From a bacterium (GTDB taxonomy: Bacteria; Bacillota; Clostridia; Lachnospirales; Lachnospiraceae): 64,000 nucleotides of DNA. Shown in pieces: positions 37,624 through 47,443 of this stretch. Made by a program: the position numbers and the translations under genes. Within the stretch, counting starts at the first letter, position 1. Every line of letters starts with the position of its first letter. The stretch spans positions 1 through 64,000 of the forward strand of contig JALFNN010000064.1 of NCBI GenBank assembly GCA_022774325.1, written 5' to 3'. The notes beneath the pieces are model-generated. The model was not told the origin of the DNA, did not search any database, and was given only the letters and a program-made list of their open reading frames with translations.

Positions 37624-38010
37624 ATGAAGCTTTTTAAGAAAATACTACTGATTGGAATCTGCATATTTGCTATGGGATCTGTCACGGCCTGTGGAAACAA
37701 CAATGCGACCGATGGAACCAACAATGAATTTGGCGATACGAATGGAAATGGAACCACAAACGGCAGTACTGACGGAACTGGAACGGGAAACGGGACGAAT
37801 GTGAACGACGCGACCAGTGGAAACGCAGATAATCGTGACGAAAATAATCTTGTGAACGATGCGGCGGATGCGGTGGACGATGTGACAGACGGCGTAGCGA
37901 ATGGTGTAAATGATGTGTTGGGAAACGATGGAAATAACAATACAACGAATAACACAACGAACAATACCAATAATACCAGCCGCAGCCAGTCGGATAATTC
38001 AGGAAAATAA
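37624..38010 (+). CDS. Small low-complexity putative lipoprotein
   Basis: 128 aa. The signal MKLFKKILLIGICIFAMGS ends in lipobox VTAC, giving an acylated Cys near residue 23. The mature part is almost all Asn, Thr, Gly, Asp and Ser (for example NNATDGTNNEFGDTNGNG). The only non-repetitive part is AADAVDDVTDGVANGVNDV, which would be an amphipathic helix. The tail is NNT-rich. This looks like a disordered, surface-anchored spacer or wall-region protein. I do not recognise a family. It has GAAAGGAAG upstream and a terminator behind, so it is a single-gene unit or a tail of the fbp transcript. Confidence 0.75.
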   Translation: MKLFKKILLIGICIFAMGSVTACGNNNATDGTNNEFGDTNGNGTTNGSTDGTGTGNGTNVNDATSGNADNRDENNLVNDAADAVDDVTDGVANGVNDVLGNDGNNNTTNNTTNNTNNTSRSQSDNSGK

Positions 38011-38029
38011 TAAGAGATGTCAGGAGAAA

Positions 38030-38056
38030 AGATTGTGCGAAAGTGCAGTCTTTTTT
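38030..38056 (+). terminator. Terminator after the low-complexity lipoprotein
   Basis: AGATTGTGC-GAAA-GTGCAGTCT (9 bp with three G-T wobbles) followed by TTTTT. Confidence 0.7.
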
Positions 38057-38208
38057 CCGTTTGGGAGTGGGAAAATTTTGAAAAAGCAGGATAAATAACA
38101 GATGGATGCTTGCAAGTTCAGAAGGGAAATGGTATATTCGCATAAGAACAATGTGCGGGTACAGCGTACAAGTGTACATATGACAGATGGGAAAGGAGCA
38201 TAGAAACG

Positions 38209-38982
38209 ATGAAGTTTCGGCCATGCATTGATATACATAACGGAGAAGTGAAACAGATCGTGGGAGGTAGTCTGAGGGACGAAGGAGATCAGGCGAAAAC
38301 GAATTTTGTCTCACATTATGAGGCGGATCATTATGCAAGAATGTACCGGCGAGACGGATTAGAGGGAGGACATATTATTCTTCTGAATCCGCCGTCGTCG
38401 GAATATTATGAGAGGACCCGACAGCAGGCGATGAAAGCACTCGAGGCATATCCGGGCGGCCTTCAGATAGGAGGAGGCATCACTGCCGAGAATGCCCGGG
38501 AATATCTGGAGGCCGGTGCGAGCCATGTAATCGTAACGTCCTATGTGTTCCGTGATGGAGAAATCCGAAGGGATAATCTGAAAAAACTTGTGGATACAGT
38601 CGGAAAAGAGCAGGTGGTTCTGGATTTGAGCTGCCGGAAGAAAGAGGATGGATATTATATTGTGACGAACCGCTGGCAGAATTTTACAAATGTGAAGTTG
38701 TCCTGGGAAGTGCTGGATGAGCTTTCAGATTCTTGTGCAGAATTTCTTGTTCACGGTGTGGATGTGGAAGGAAAGGCTTCCGGTGTGGCGAAAGAGCTGG
38801 TCCGTCTTCTGGCAGAGTGGGACGGATGTCCTGTGACTTATGCGGGAGGAATCGGAAGCAGAGAGGATCTGGAGGAATTCCGATCTCTTAGCGGCGGAAA
38901 ACTGGATTTCACGATCGGAAGTGCGTTGGATCTATTCGGTGGAAGTATCCCTTATGCGGATATGATAAGGTGTGAACTTTGA
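38209..38982 (+). CDS. hisA: HisA of eukaryotic (HIS6) type: ProFAR isomerase
   Basis: Phosphoribosylformimino-AICAR-phosphate isomerase fold (fourth step of histidine synthesis), 257 aa. The sequence follows the fungal/plant HIS6 subgroup more than ordinary bacterial HisA: start FRPCIDIHNGEVKQIVGG, KTNFVSHYEA, LQIGGGITAENA, HVIVTSYVF, VVLDLSCRKK, and the end GKLDFTIGSALDLFGG. Catalytic Asp residues are in CIDIHNGEVKQ and FLVHGVDVEG. It is alone, with GGAAAGGAG before the ATG, no other his genes near, and secA next. Eukaryote-like members are known to me from scattered bacteria, but this placement needs a tree. Confidence 0.85.
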   Translation: MKFRPCIDIHNGEVKQIVGGSLRDEGDQAKTNFVSHYEADHYARMYRRDGLEGGHIILLNPPSSEYYERTRQQAMKALEAYPGGLQIGGGITAENAREYLEAGASHVIVTSYVFRDGEIRRDNLKKLVDTVGKEQVVLDLSCRKKEDGYYIVTNRWQNFTNVKLSWEVLDELSDSCAEFLVHGVDVEGKASGVAKELVRLLAEWDGCPVTYAGGIGSREDLEEFRSLSGGKLDFTIGSALDLFGGSIPYADMIRCEL

Positions 38983-39013
38983 GAAAAGAGTTTGTGAACA
39001 GTTTATAAATAGA

Positions 39014-39042
39014 TTGAAGTATAAAGAAAATAGTGATAAAAT
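39014..39042 (+). promoter_or_regulatory. Promoter of the secA operon
   Basis: TTGAAG at 39014-39019, 17 nt, TAAAAT at 39037-39042, about 60 nt before the secA ATG. Confidence 0.6.
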
Positions 39043-39103
39043 GAAAAACAGAGCTTTTTTTGTCCTTGAATCAGAAGTGAATTTAGCATAAGGAGTTATT
39101 AGA

Positions 39104-41671
39104 ATGGGTATATTTGAAAAGATATTTGGTACACACAGTGAAAATGAATTAAAGCATATTTATCCGATTGTAGATCATATCGAAGCACTGGAACCGGAGA
39201 TGCAGAAGCTGTCCGATGCAGAGCTGAAGGCGAAGACCCGCGAATTCCGGGAGAGACTGGGAAAAGGGGAGACGCTGGATGATATCCTGCCGGAGGCATT
39301 TGCCGTTGTACGTGAAGCATCTGTGAGAACATTGGGAATGCGTCATTACCGGGTGCAGCTGATTGGTGGTATTATCCTGCATCAGGGACGAATTGCCGAG
39401 ATGAGAACCGGTGAAGGTAAGACCCTCGTGTCTACACTTCCGGCATACCTGAATGCGCTGACCGGAGAAGGGGTTCATATTGTCACGGTCAACGATTATC
39501 TGGCGAAGCGTGATGCCGAGTGGATGGGAAAAGTACATGAATTCCTGGGACTTACTGTCGGCGTGGTGCTGAATTCCATGGACAATAATGAAAGACGTGC
39601 AGCTTATAACTGTGATATTACTTATGTGACGAACAACGAACTGGGCTTTGATTATCTGAGAGATAATATGGTGATCTATAAAGAACAGCTCGTACAGCGT
39701 GGCATGAAATTTGCCATTATTGATGAGGTGGACTCGGTTCTGATCGATGAGGCAAGAACACCTCTGATCATTTCCGGTCAAAGCGGAAAGTCAACCCGGT
39801 TATACGAGGCGTGTGATACACTTGCCCGTCAGCTTCAGAAAGGTGAAGCGAGCGGTGAATTTTCCAAGATGAATGCCATCCTTGGTGAGGACATTGAAGA
39901 GACCGGTGATTTCATTGTGAATGAGAAAGAACGGAACGTCAACCTGACCGAAGAAGGTGTGAAGAAGGTTGAGAAGTTCTTCCATATTGAGAACCTTGCG
40001 GATCCGGAAAATTTGGAGATCCAGCACAACATTATTCTGGCACTTCGTGCACATTACATGATGTTCCGGGATCAGGATTATGTGGTAAAAGATAATGAAG
40101 TGTTGATCGTAGATGAGTTTACCGGACGTATTATGCCGGGACGCCGTTACTCAGACGGACTTCATCAGGCGATCGAAGCAAAAGAACATGTGAAAGTCAG
40201 AAGAGAGAGCAAGACACTGGCTACGATCACATTCCAGAATCTGTTTAATAAATATGAGAAGAAAAGTGGTATGACCGGTACCGCTCTTACAGAGGAAAAG
40301 GAATTCCGTGACATCTACGGACTGGATGTCATTGAAATCCCGACCAACCTCCCGGTTCAGAGAATTGATATGGAGGATGTGGTATACAAGACAAAGAGAG
40401 AAAAATTCAATGCAGTTATTGATGCGATCTGTGAGGCACATGCCAAAGGCCAGCCGGTTCTGGTGGGTACGATTACCATTGAGACATCCGAACTCCTCAG
40501 CAAGATGCTTTCTAAACGAGGTGTAAAGCATAATGTATTGAACGCAAAATTCCATGAAATGGAAGCAGAAATCGTTGCGCAGGCCGGACAACACGGAGCA
40601 GTAACGATCGCAACCAATATGGCCGGTCGTGGTACCGATATCAAGTTGGACGATGAAGCAAGAAAGGCGGGCGGGCTTAAGATCATCGGTACAGAGCGTC
40701 ACGAGTCACGCCGTATTGATAATCAGTTGCGTGGGCGTGCCGGACGTCAGGGAGATCCGGGTGAATCCAGATTCTACATTTCGCTTGAAGATGATCTGAT
40801 GCGTCTGTTCGGTTCTGAAAAGCTGATGGGCGTCTTCACCACGCTTGGTGTAGAAGAGGGTGAGCAGATTGAACATAAGATGCTTTCCAGTGCGATTGAA
40901 AAAGCACAGAAGAAGATTGAAAATAACAACTTCGGTATTCGTAAGAACCTGCTTGAATATGACCAGGTTATGAATGAACAGAGGGAGATCATTTACGAAG
41001 AAAGACGCCGCGTTCTGGATGGAGAGAATATGCGCGATTCTATTTTCAATATGATCACCGATTTTGTTGAAAATACAGTAGATGCGAATATTTCCCCGGA
41101 TCAGGATTATGAGGACTGGGATATCGGCACACTGAACAGAGAACTTCAGGATGTGATCCCGATGATCCAGACAGTTACAGAAGAAGACGTGAAGGGCAAA
41201 GAAATGAAGCAGCTTAAGCATCTTCTGAAAGAACGTGCAGCCAAGGCATACGAAGCGAAAGAAGCGGAATTCCCGGAAGCAGAACATCTTCGTGAAGTGG
41301 AGAGGGTATTCCTGCTCAGAGTCATTGATGCAAAATGGATGGATCATATTGATGATATGGATCAGCTTCGTCAGGGAATCGGTCTTCAGGCTTATGGACA
41401 GAGAGATCCACTGGTTGAATATAAGATGCTTGGATATGATATGTTTGGCGAGATGACAAGAGCGATCACAACAGATACGGTACGTCTGCTCTGCCATGTT
41501 AAGGTAGAACAGAAAGTCGAGAGAGAACAGGTTGCGAAAGTGACCGGAACGAATAAGGATGATTCTGTTGCAAAAGGGCCGAAGGTTCGGACAGAGAAGA
41601 AGATTTATCCGAATGATCCGTGCCCGTGTGGAAGCGGTAAGAAATATAAACAGTGCTGTGGAAGAAAATAG
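39104..41671 (+). CDS. secA: Preprotein translocase ATPase SecA
   Basis: Motor that pushes secretory proteins through SecYEG. 855 aa, normal for a Firmicute SecA1. The DEAD-like motor starts near residue 80; Walker [10 protein letters not shown], Walker [15 protein letters not shown], motif [10 protein letters not shown], and the helicase motif [19 protein letters not shown]. The C-terminal zinc-binding site is [13 protein letters not shown], for SecB or ribosome contact. AAGGAG precedes the ATG. prfB follows by 37 nt, as in Bacillus. Confidence 0.97.
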   Translation: MGIFEKIFGTHSENELKHIYPIVDHIEALEPEMQKLSDAELKAKTREFRERLGKGETLDDILPEAFAVVREASVRTLGMRHYRVQLIGGIILHQGRIAEMRTGEGKTLVSTLPAYLNALTGEGVHIVTVNDYLAKRDAEWMGKVHEFLGLTVGVVLNSMDNNERRAAYNCDITYVTNNELGFDYLRDNMVIYKEQLVQRGMKFAIIDEVDSVLIDEARTPLIISGQSGKSTRLYEACDTLARQLQKGEASGEFSKMNAILGEDIEETGDFIVNEKERNVNLTEEGVKKVEKFFHIENLADPENLEIQHNIILALRAHYMMFRDQDYVVKDNEVLIVDEFTGRIMPGRRYSDGLHQAIEAKEHVKVRRESKTLATITFQNLFNKYEKKSGMTGTALTEEKEFRDIYGLDVIEIPTNLPVQRIDMEDVVYKTKREKFNAVIDAICEAHAKGQPVLVGTITIETSELLSKMLSKRGVKHNVLNAKFHEMEAEIVAQAGQHGAVTIATNMAGRGTDIKLDDEARKAGGLKIIGTERHESRRIDNQLRGRAGRQGDPGESRFYISLEDDLMRLFGSEKLMGVFTTLGVEEGEQIEHKMLSSAIEKAQKKIENNNFGIRKNLLEYDQVMNEQREIIYEERRRVLDGENMRDSIFNMITDFVENTVDANISPDQDYEDWDIGTLNRELQDVIPMIQTVTEEDVKGKEMKQLKHLLKERAAKAYEAKEAEFPEAEHLREVERVFLLRVIDAKWMDHIDDMDQLRQGIGLQAYGQRDPLVEYKMLGYDMFGEMTRAITTDTVRLLCHVKVEQKVEREQVAKVTGTNKDDSVAKGPKVRTEKKIYPNDPCPCGSGKKYKQCCGRK

Positions 41672-41708
41672 AAGACGTGGCATGAACATATAGAATAGAG
41701 GTGAAATT

Positions 41709-42819
41709 GTGGTTGAATTAGACGGATTTAAAACCGTATTAAATGCGTATGAGGAACCGCTGAAGGAAATGAGGGATTCACTTTGACCTGCCTGGAAAGA
41801 AGCAGAGGGTCGAAGAACTGGAACGAAAGATAGAAGAACCGGGGTTCTGGGATCATGCAGAAGAGTCTCAGAAGGTTATGAAAGAATTGAAATCACTCCA
41901 GGAATTTGTCAAAGAAGCAGAAGCGATGTCGGCATCTTATGATGACATTGTCATGCTGATGGAAATGGCAGACGAAGAGGAGGATGCCGAGATGATTCCT
42001 GTAATCCGGAAAGATCTGGAAGCGTTTGAAAAAGGATTTGAAGCATTTCGGATCCGGACGCTGCTGTCCGGAGAATATGACCGCTGCAATGCGATCGTGA
42101 CACTGCATGCGGGAGCCGGCGGAACAGACAGCTGTGACTGGGCAAATATGATGTACAGAATGTATACCCGATATGCTCAGGACAAGGGGTTCAGCATCAC
42201 GGTATTGGATTATCAGGACGGTGATATTACCGGATTAAAGGGTATTACGTTTGAGGTGAATGGCGAAAATGCTTATGGGTATTTTCAATCGGAGAAAGGG
42301 GTACACCGTCTGGTGAGAATTTCTCCTTTCAATTCTGCGGGCAAAAGACAGACTTCTTTTGCATCCTGCGATGTGATACCGGATATTGAAGATGATATAG
42401 ATATTGAGATCAATGATGATGATTTAAAGATCGATACCTACCGTTCGAGCGGTGCGGGTGGACAGCATATCAATAAGACATCATCGGCTGTGAGAATCAC
42501 ACATCTTCCGACAGGAATCGTGGTTCAGTGTCAGAATGAGAGATCACAGCTTTTCAATAAGGACAAAGCCATGCAGATGTTAAAGGCAAAACTGTATCTG
42601 TTGAAAAAGCAGGAGCAGGAAGAGAAAATGTCTGACATCCGGGGAGAAGTAAGAGACATTAATTTCGGAAGTCAGATACGGTCATATATTATGCAGCCGT
42701 ACACACTTGTGAAAGATCACAGGACCGGAGAAGAAAACGGAAATGTAAATGCAGTCCTTGACGGAGAACTTGATCCGTTTATCAATGCATATCTGAAGCA
42801 AAGGAGCAATCATGGATAA
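41709..42819 (+). CDS. prfB: Peptide chain release factor 2 (programmed +1 frameshift)
   Basis: Reads UGA and UAA stops. Two pieces join: 41709-41783 (GTG start, 25 codons) and, after skipping one base at 41784, 41785-42819, giving 369 aa. The shift site is CTT TGAC; the in-frame TGA is at 41784-41786, preceded by the Shine-Dalgarno-like AGGGA. Low RF2 stalls at UGA, slips +1, and makes more RF2. After the shift: LDLPGKKQRVEELERKIEEP. Further motifs: tripeptide SPF (RISPFNSAGK) and GGQ (SSGAGGQHINKTSSAVR). It follows secA and overlaps the ACT gene by 8 nt. Confidence 0.95.
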
Positions 42820-43252
42820 GACAAAATACTTTGTGGTGAAGAAAAAAGCAATTCCGGAAGTCCTTCTGAAAGTGGTGGAGACCAAACGACTTCTCGCCAC
42901 GAATCGGGGAATGACCATTCAGGAGGCCACCGATGAGATCGGAATCAGCAGGAGCTCATTTTATAAGTACAAAGATGATATTTTCCCCTTTCATGAGAAT
43001 GAAAAGGGCCAGACGGTCACGATGGTCATCCAGCTTGATGATACACCGGGGGTAATGGCGGAACTGCTTCAGAAGGTGGCAGAGTATAAAGCGAATATCC
43101 TGACGATTCATCAGAGTATTCCGATCAACGGGGTGGCGACAATTACGCTCAGCGTGGAGGTGCTGGCCGGTACCGGTAATATGTCAGACATGGTGGATGA
43201 GCTGGAACAGCACGAAGGCGTGCATTATTTGAAAATTGTTGGCAGGGAGTAG
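42812..43252 (+). CDS. pheB: ACT domain protein (PheB-like, UPF0735)
   Basis: 146 aa. The N-terminal half has a predicted helix-turn-helix (GMTIQEATDEIGISRSSFYK), the C-terminal half an ACT domain (about 68-146: TVTMVIQLDDTPGVMAELLQ). ACT domains bind amino acids, so the protein probably senses threonine, phenylalanine or a related product. The neighbour in many Clostridia is hom, as here. It overlaps prfB by 8 nt and ends 7 nt before hom, so they are one transcript. The name PheB comes from Bacillus; no chorismate-mutase activity is implied. Confidence 0.88.
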   Translation: MDKTKYFVVKKKAIPEVLLKVVETKRLLATNRGMTIQEATDEIGISRSSFYKYKDDIFPFHENEKGQTVTMVIQLDDTPGVMAELLQKVAEYKANILTIHQSIPINGVATITLSVEVLAGTGNMSDMVDELEQHEGVHYLKIVGRE

Positions 43253-43259
43253 AGTGGAT

Positions 43260-44474
43260 ATGAAAATAGCAGTATTAGGTTATGGTACTGTCGGCTCAGG
43301 CGTTGTGGAAGTCCTGGAAGTGAACCGGGATCTGATCACCAGGAGAGCAGGCAGAGAGATCGATGTGAAATATGTCCTGGATCTCAGGGATTTCCCGGGA
43401 CAGAAGATTCAGGAAAAAATCATACATGATTACAATGTAATCCTGAATGATCCGGAAATTGAGATTGTTGTGGAAGTGATGGGAGGAGTGGAACCTGCCA
43501 ATACATTTGTAAGCAAGGCTCTTCAGGCCCAAAAGAGTGTCGTTACTTCAAACAAAGCTTTAGTGGCAAAGCATGGAGCGGAGCTTCTCGCCACAGCGCG
43601 TAAGAATCATGTTAATTTCCTTTTTGAGGCAAGTGTAGGAGGTGGTATTCCGATCCTAAGAGCGCTCGGATCCTCACTTACAGCTGATGAGATTGAAGAA
43701 ATTGCAGGAATCTTAAATGGTACGACTAACTATATGATGACTAAGATGTTCTACGAGGGAGCCGATTATGAAACTGTTCTTAAAGAAGCTCAGGCAAATG
43801 GATATGCAGAGGCAGATCCAACCGCTGATGTAGAAGGGTACGATGCATGCCGTAAGATTGCGATCCTGTCTTCCATTATTTCCGGGAAACAGGTTGATTT
43901 TGAAGAGATTTACACAGAAGGAATCAGCAAGATTACAGTGGAAGATATGCTGTATGCAAAGGCAATGAAAATGACGATCAAGCTGATTGCGGAATGCAAG
44001 AGAGAAGGAGACCGTTTGTCGGCATGTGTGGCACCGGTGATGCTTCCGGCAGAGCATCCGCTTTACAGTGTGAATGATGTGTTTAATGCTGTATTTGTAA
44101 AAGGTAATATGCTTGGAGATGCGATGTTCTACGGTAGCGGCGCAGGAAAGCTCCCAACAGCAAGTGCAGTAGTTGCGGATGTGATTGCGGCTGCTTTGAA
44201 CCAGGATAAGGATGTGATGAACTTCTGGACCGGAGAGAAGCTTGAGCTTGAAGACCGCAGGGATACATCCAGAAGATTTCTTGTAAGAATGGCAGGAAAT
44301 AAAGAGGAGCTTCAGAATCGAATCCTGGCAGATTTCGGTGATGTAACTTTTGTACAGCCGGAAGGCCTGACAGGTGAGTTTGGAGTTGTGACACCGGTTA
44401 TGACAGAAGGATGCTATGAGAGGAAAGCAGATTCTTATGAAGAAATTCTGCATATGATACGAGTAGGAGAATAA
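43260..44474 (+). CDS. hom: Homoserine dehydrogenase
   Basis: Reduces aspartate semialdehyde to homoserine for threonine and methionine. 404 aa from ATG 43260 (AGGGAG upstream; the earlier in-frame start overlaps the ACT gene). The NAD(P) motif is VLGYGTVGSGVVEVL, catalytic stretch GIPILRALGSSLTADEI and ILNGTTNYMMTKM, then AEADPTADVEGYDACRKIAIL. The C-terminus (about 325-404) is an ACT domain, giving threonine feedback. Next to it are an alternative homoserine kinase candidate and aspartate kinase. Confidence 0.96.
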   Translation: MKIAVLGYGTVGSGVVEVLEVNRDLITRRAGREIDVKYVLDLRDFPGQKIQEKIIHDYNVILNDPEIEIVVEVMGGVEPANTFVSKALQAQKSVVTSNKALVAKHGAELLATARKNHVNFLFEASVGGGIPILRALGSSLTADEIEEIAGILNGTTNYMMTKMFYEGADYETVLKEAQANGYAEADPTADVEGYDACRKIAILSSIISGKQVDFEEIYTEGISKITVEDMLYAKAMKMTIKLIAECKREGDRLSACVAPVMLPAEHPLYSVNDVFNAVFVKGNMLGDAMFYGSGAGKLPTASAVVADVIAAALNQDKDVMNFWTGEKLELEDRRDTSRRFLVRMAGNKEELQNRILADFGDVTFVQPEGLTGEFGVVTPVMTEGCYERKADSYEEILHMIRVGE

Positions 44475-44500
44475 GACAACTTTGGAGAGGTGGGCTAGAT

Positions 44501-45703
44501 ATGAAATACGTGATTGTATTAGGTGATGGTATGGCGGGTGAACCGCTGGAAGAACTGCAGCAGAAAACGACGCTGGAAGCTGCGAGAACGCCGAGAATGG
44601 ACGCGCTTGCGCCGAAGTCCGAGCAGGGGATTGCGAGAATGGTTCCGGTTGGAATGGCACCCGGAAGCGATACGGCGAATCTTGCAGTGGCGGGATATGA
44701 CCCGAGGAAATATTACACAGGCAGATCGCCGCTGGAAGCACTCAGCATTGGCGTGGACATGGAGCCGGATGATGTGGCGTTCCGCTGTAATCTTGTAACA
44801 CTTTCCGAGGAGGATACCGAATACGAGAATCGTACCATTCTGGATCACAGCTCCGATGAGATCAGTACGGCCGATGCGGCCATCCTTCTGGAGGCTGTAA
44901 AGGAAGGGCTGAAAAAAGAAGGGTTTGAATTCTATGTCGGAACCAGCTATCGTCATCTGCTGATCTGGAAGCAGGGCAGAGTTGTGGAACTCACTCCGCC
45001 ACATGATGTGTTGACCAGAAAGATCGGCGAGTATCTTCCGAAAGAAGAGATCCTCCGTGAAATGATGAAGAAAAGTTATGACATTCTGGAAAACCATCCG
45101 TTGAATGTGGAACGCAGAAAGAGAGGGCTGAACCCGGCCAACTCTGCCTGGTTCTGGGGAGCAGGAACACGTCCGGCGCTGACTTCTTTCGAAGGAAAGA
45201 CCGGTAAAAAAGGCGTGATGATCTCTGCGGTGGATCTGTTGAAAGGAATTGCCGTGGGTGCCGGTATGGACCGTGTCATTGTAGAAGGTGCGAACGGCGG
45301 TCTGAACACGAATTATGTGGGTAAAGCGCAGGCAGCGGTGAAGGCACTTACAGAAGATGGATATGATTTCGCTTATGTTCATGTGGAAGCCCCGGATGAA
45401 ATGGGACACCAGGGCAGCATGGAGAAAAAGATCCAGTCCATTGAAAATCTGGATCAGAACGTCATTGATGTAATCGTAAGAGGGCTTGAAAAAGCCGGAG
45501 AAGATTTCCGTCTGTTGATTCTCCCGGATCATCCGACACCGATCCGAGTTCGGACACACACAGGAGATCCGGTTCCGTATTTGCTATATGACAGCACGAA
45601 AGAAGTAAACGGATTGGATACATATAATGAGAAGAATGCCAGGGTAAGTGGAATCGTATGGGAAGAAGGTTTCCGGCTGATCGATCACTTGCTGGGAGAG
45701 TAG
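44501..45703 (+). CDS. Phosphoglycerate-mutase-like protein, possible homoserine kinase
   Basis: 400 aa of the alkaline-phosphatase superfamily, close to the cofactor-independent (archaeal ApgM) phosphoglycerate mutase family. Start YVIVLGDGMAGEPLEEL (metal-binding Asp), nucleophile Ser in GMAPGSDTANLAVAGYDPR, and HVEAPDEMGHQGSMEKK and LPDHPTPIRVRTHTGDPVP near the end. It sits between hom and lysC. A subgroup with this gene order has been proposed (TIGR02535) as an alternative homoserine kinase in genomes lacking thrB. Either role is possible; position favours the kinase. GGAGAGG precedes the ATG. Confidence 0.85.
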   Translation: MKYVIVLGDGMAGEPLEELQQKTTLEAARTPRMDALAPKSEQGIARMVPVGMAPGSDTANLAVAGYDPRKYYTGRSPLEALSIGVDMEPDDVAFRCNLVTLSEEDTEYENRTILDHSSDEISTADAAILLEAVKEGLKKEGFEFYVGTSYRHLLIWKQGRVVELTPPHDVLTRKIGEYLPKEEILREMMKKSYDILENHPLNVERRKRGLNPANSAWFWGAGTRPALTSFEGKTGKKGVMISAVDLLKGIAVGAGMDRVIVEGANGGLNTNYVGKAQAAVKALTEDGYDFAYVHVEAPDEMGHQGSMEKKIQSIENLDQNVIDVIVRGLEKAGEDFRLLILPDHPTPIRVRTHTGDPVPYLLYDSTKEVNGLDTYNEKNARVSGIVWEEGFRLIDHLLGE

Positions 45704-45712
45704 GAGGAAATT

Positions 45713-46921
45713 ATGCTGGTAGTAAAGAAATTTGGTGGCAGCTCAGTCGCTGATAAAGAGCGTATTTTTAATGTTGCCAGACGCTGCGCAGAAGAGTATC
45801 AGATGGGTAATGATGTCATTGTGGTACTGTCTGCAATGGGAGATACGACGGATGAACTTTTGGAGAAGGCAGCCGAGATCAACCCGTACCCGTCAAAACG
45901 AGAGCTGGATATGCTTCTCACTACAGGGGAGCAGGTATCGGTATCATTGATGGCAATGGCGCTGCAGTTCCTGCAGGTTCCGGCTATTTCACTGAATGCA
46001 TTTCAGGTGCAGATGCATACCACTTCAAGAAACGGTAATGCAAGATTTAAACGAATCGACACGGATCGCATCCGCCACGAACTGGAGAACCGGAAGGTCG
46101 TGATCGTGACCGGATTCCAGGGTGTGAATAAATACGATGACTATACTACGCTCGGAAGAGGAGGATCCGACACAACGGCCGTTGCCCTGGCGGCAGCGAT
46201 GCATGCGGATAAATGTGAGATTTATACAGATGTTGACGGTGTCTATACAGCGGATCCGAGAGTGGTTCCAAATGCCAGAAAGATTGAAGAGATTACATAC
46301 GATGAGATGCTGGAGCTTGCTACTTCAGGAGCTAAGGTCCTGCATAACCGTTCGGTGGAGATGGCGAAAAAATACGGTGTAGAACTGGTAGTACGGTCCA
46401 GCCTGAATACAGAAGAGGGAACCGTGGTCAAGGAGGTAGTGAAAGTGGAAAAAATGTTAATTACCGGCGTTGCGGCGGATAAAAATACAGCACGTGTTTC
46501 AGTGATCGGAATTGAAGACAAACCTGGAACTGCATTTAAAATTTTTAATTTACTGGCTAGACATAATATCAATGTCGATATTATTCTGCAGTCTGTAGGA
46601 CGGGAAGGAACGAAGGATATTTCCTTTACGGTTTCACAGGATGATCTGAAGGAGACGCTGGAAGTTCTGGAAGCGAGAAAAGAAGCCTTGACGATTCAGG
46701 AGATTACACATAATGAGAAGGTAGCAAAGATTTCAATTGTCGGTGCTGGTATGCTCAGCAATCCGGGTGTGGCAGCGACCATGTTTGAAGCACTCTGTAA
46801 TTCCAATATCAATATCAACATGATCTCTACATCAGAGATCCGGATTACCGTTTTGATTGATGAAAAAGATGCGGATAAAGCGCTGATCGCCGTTCATGAC
46901 GGATTTGGTCTGGAAGACTAA
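45713..46921 (+). CDS. lysC: Aspartate kinase
   Basis: First step of the aspartate family pathway. 402 aa monofunctional form. N-terminal kinase: VVKKFGGSSVADKERIF, TTGEQVSVSLMAMAL, GRGGSDTTAVALAAAMHADK, CEIYTDVDGVYTADPR. Two ACT domains follow (about 262-402; VIGIEDKPGTAFKIFNLLAR and SIVGAGMLSNPGVAATMFEA), so feedback by lysine and/or threonine is expected. It lies 9 nt after the ApgM-like gene with TAGGAGGAAAT as ribosome binding site and ends the operon secA-prfB-pheB-hom-apgM-lysC. Confidence 0.96.
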   Translation: MLVVKKFGGSSVADKERIFNVARRCAEEYQMGNDVIVVLSAMGDTTDELLEKAAEINPYPSKRELDMLLTTGEQVSVSLMAMALQFLQVPAISLNAFQVQMHTTSRNGNARFKRIDTDRIRHELENRKVVIVTGFQGVNKYDDYTTLGRGGSDTTAVALAAAMHADKCEIYTDVDGVYTADPRVVPNARKIEEITYDEMLELATSGAKVLHNRSVEMAKKYGVELVVRSSLNTEEGTVVKEVVKVEKMLITGVAADKNTARVSVIGIEDKPGTAFKIFNLLARHNINVDIILQSVGREGTKDISFTVSQDDLKETLEVLEARKEALTIQEITHNEKVAKISIVGAGMLSNPGVAATMFEALCNSNININMISTSEIRITVLIDEKDADKALIAVHDGFGLED

Positions 46922-46973
46922 TTTATTCCGGGGTATCACCGAATATAAGATTGAATCGTATAAAGAAAAGAAT

Positions 46974-47007
46974 AAGAGGCTCTGAGCTTTTTGGCTCAGA
47001 GCCTCTT
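46974..47007. terminator. Terminator between lysC and the converging XRE gene
   Basis: AAGAGGCTCTGAGC-TTTTTG-GCTCAGAGCCTCTT: a perfect 14-bp stem flanked by A-rich and T-containing ends. It touches the stop codon of the minus-strand gene. Confidence 0.88.
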
Positions 47008-47391
47008 CTACTTATGTGCCACTTGCGAATCGAGAAAACCGAGCACCACTTTCTGACTGTTAAAAGGAAGGTCACGAAATTTCATAACCAGATTTGTTTC
47101 TGAATCAGTCAGATACAATGTATTTTTGGCTGCTATATCCATGGCAGAAACAACAGGTATTGTGCCTTTTTTTATTTTGCTGCCAATATTAAAATTCACA
47201 AGCTGATCCAGACTCACCTGATAAAGTTGAGACAGATGTATCAAAGAATCCAAATCGGGAGTACGTTTATTGTTTTCGTAATTAGAGTAGGCCTGTCTCG
47301 AAATATTCAGTATTTCGCTTAGATGTGTCTGTGTCAAATGATGTGCTTTGCGAAGCGTCCGCAAATTCTTAGAAAGTTGAATGTTAGGCAT
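47008..47391 (-). CDS. XRE family transcriptional regulator
   Basis: 127 aa from the ATG at 47391 (GGAGGT 10 nt upstream; the open frame to 47505 passes through the promoter). The HTH_3 domain covers 5-62: LSKNLRTLRKAHHLTQTHLSEILNISRQAYSNYENNKR. The C-terminal part (SETNLVMKFRDLPFNSQKVVLGFLDSQ) resembles the DUF-like tail seen in small phage-type and stress regulators. A palindrome TCAGT-6-ACTGA overlaps the -10 of its own promoter, so it is probably autoregulatory. Target genes are unknown; the CYTH gene upstream on the same strand is a candidate. Confidence 0.85.
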   Translation of the reverse strand: MPNIQLSKNLRTLRKAHHLTQTHLSEILNISRQAYSNYENNKRTPDLDSLIHLSQLYQVSLDQLVNFNIGSKIKKGTIPVVSAMDIAAKNTLYLTDSETNLVMKFRDLPFNSQKVVLGFLDSQVAHK

Positions 47392-47443
47392 TGCCAGATT
47401 TACCTCCGTTCCCCTGAAATCCCCGCTCATACTCAAAAGTATA

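Noticed and set aside
41878-42819. Short prfB starting at 41878
   Set aside because: This omits the start and frameshift; the upstream part (GTG at 41709, CTT TGAC at 41781) restores a full-length RF2.
44519-45559. 346-codon minus-strand frame opposite the ApgM-like gene
   Set aside because: Exact antisense of a strong gene, no ribosome binding site, and shadow-type residue use.
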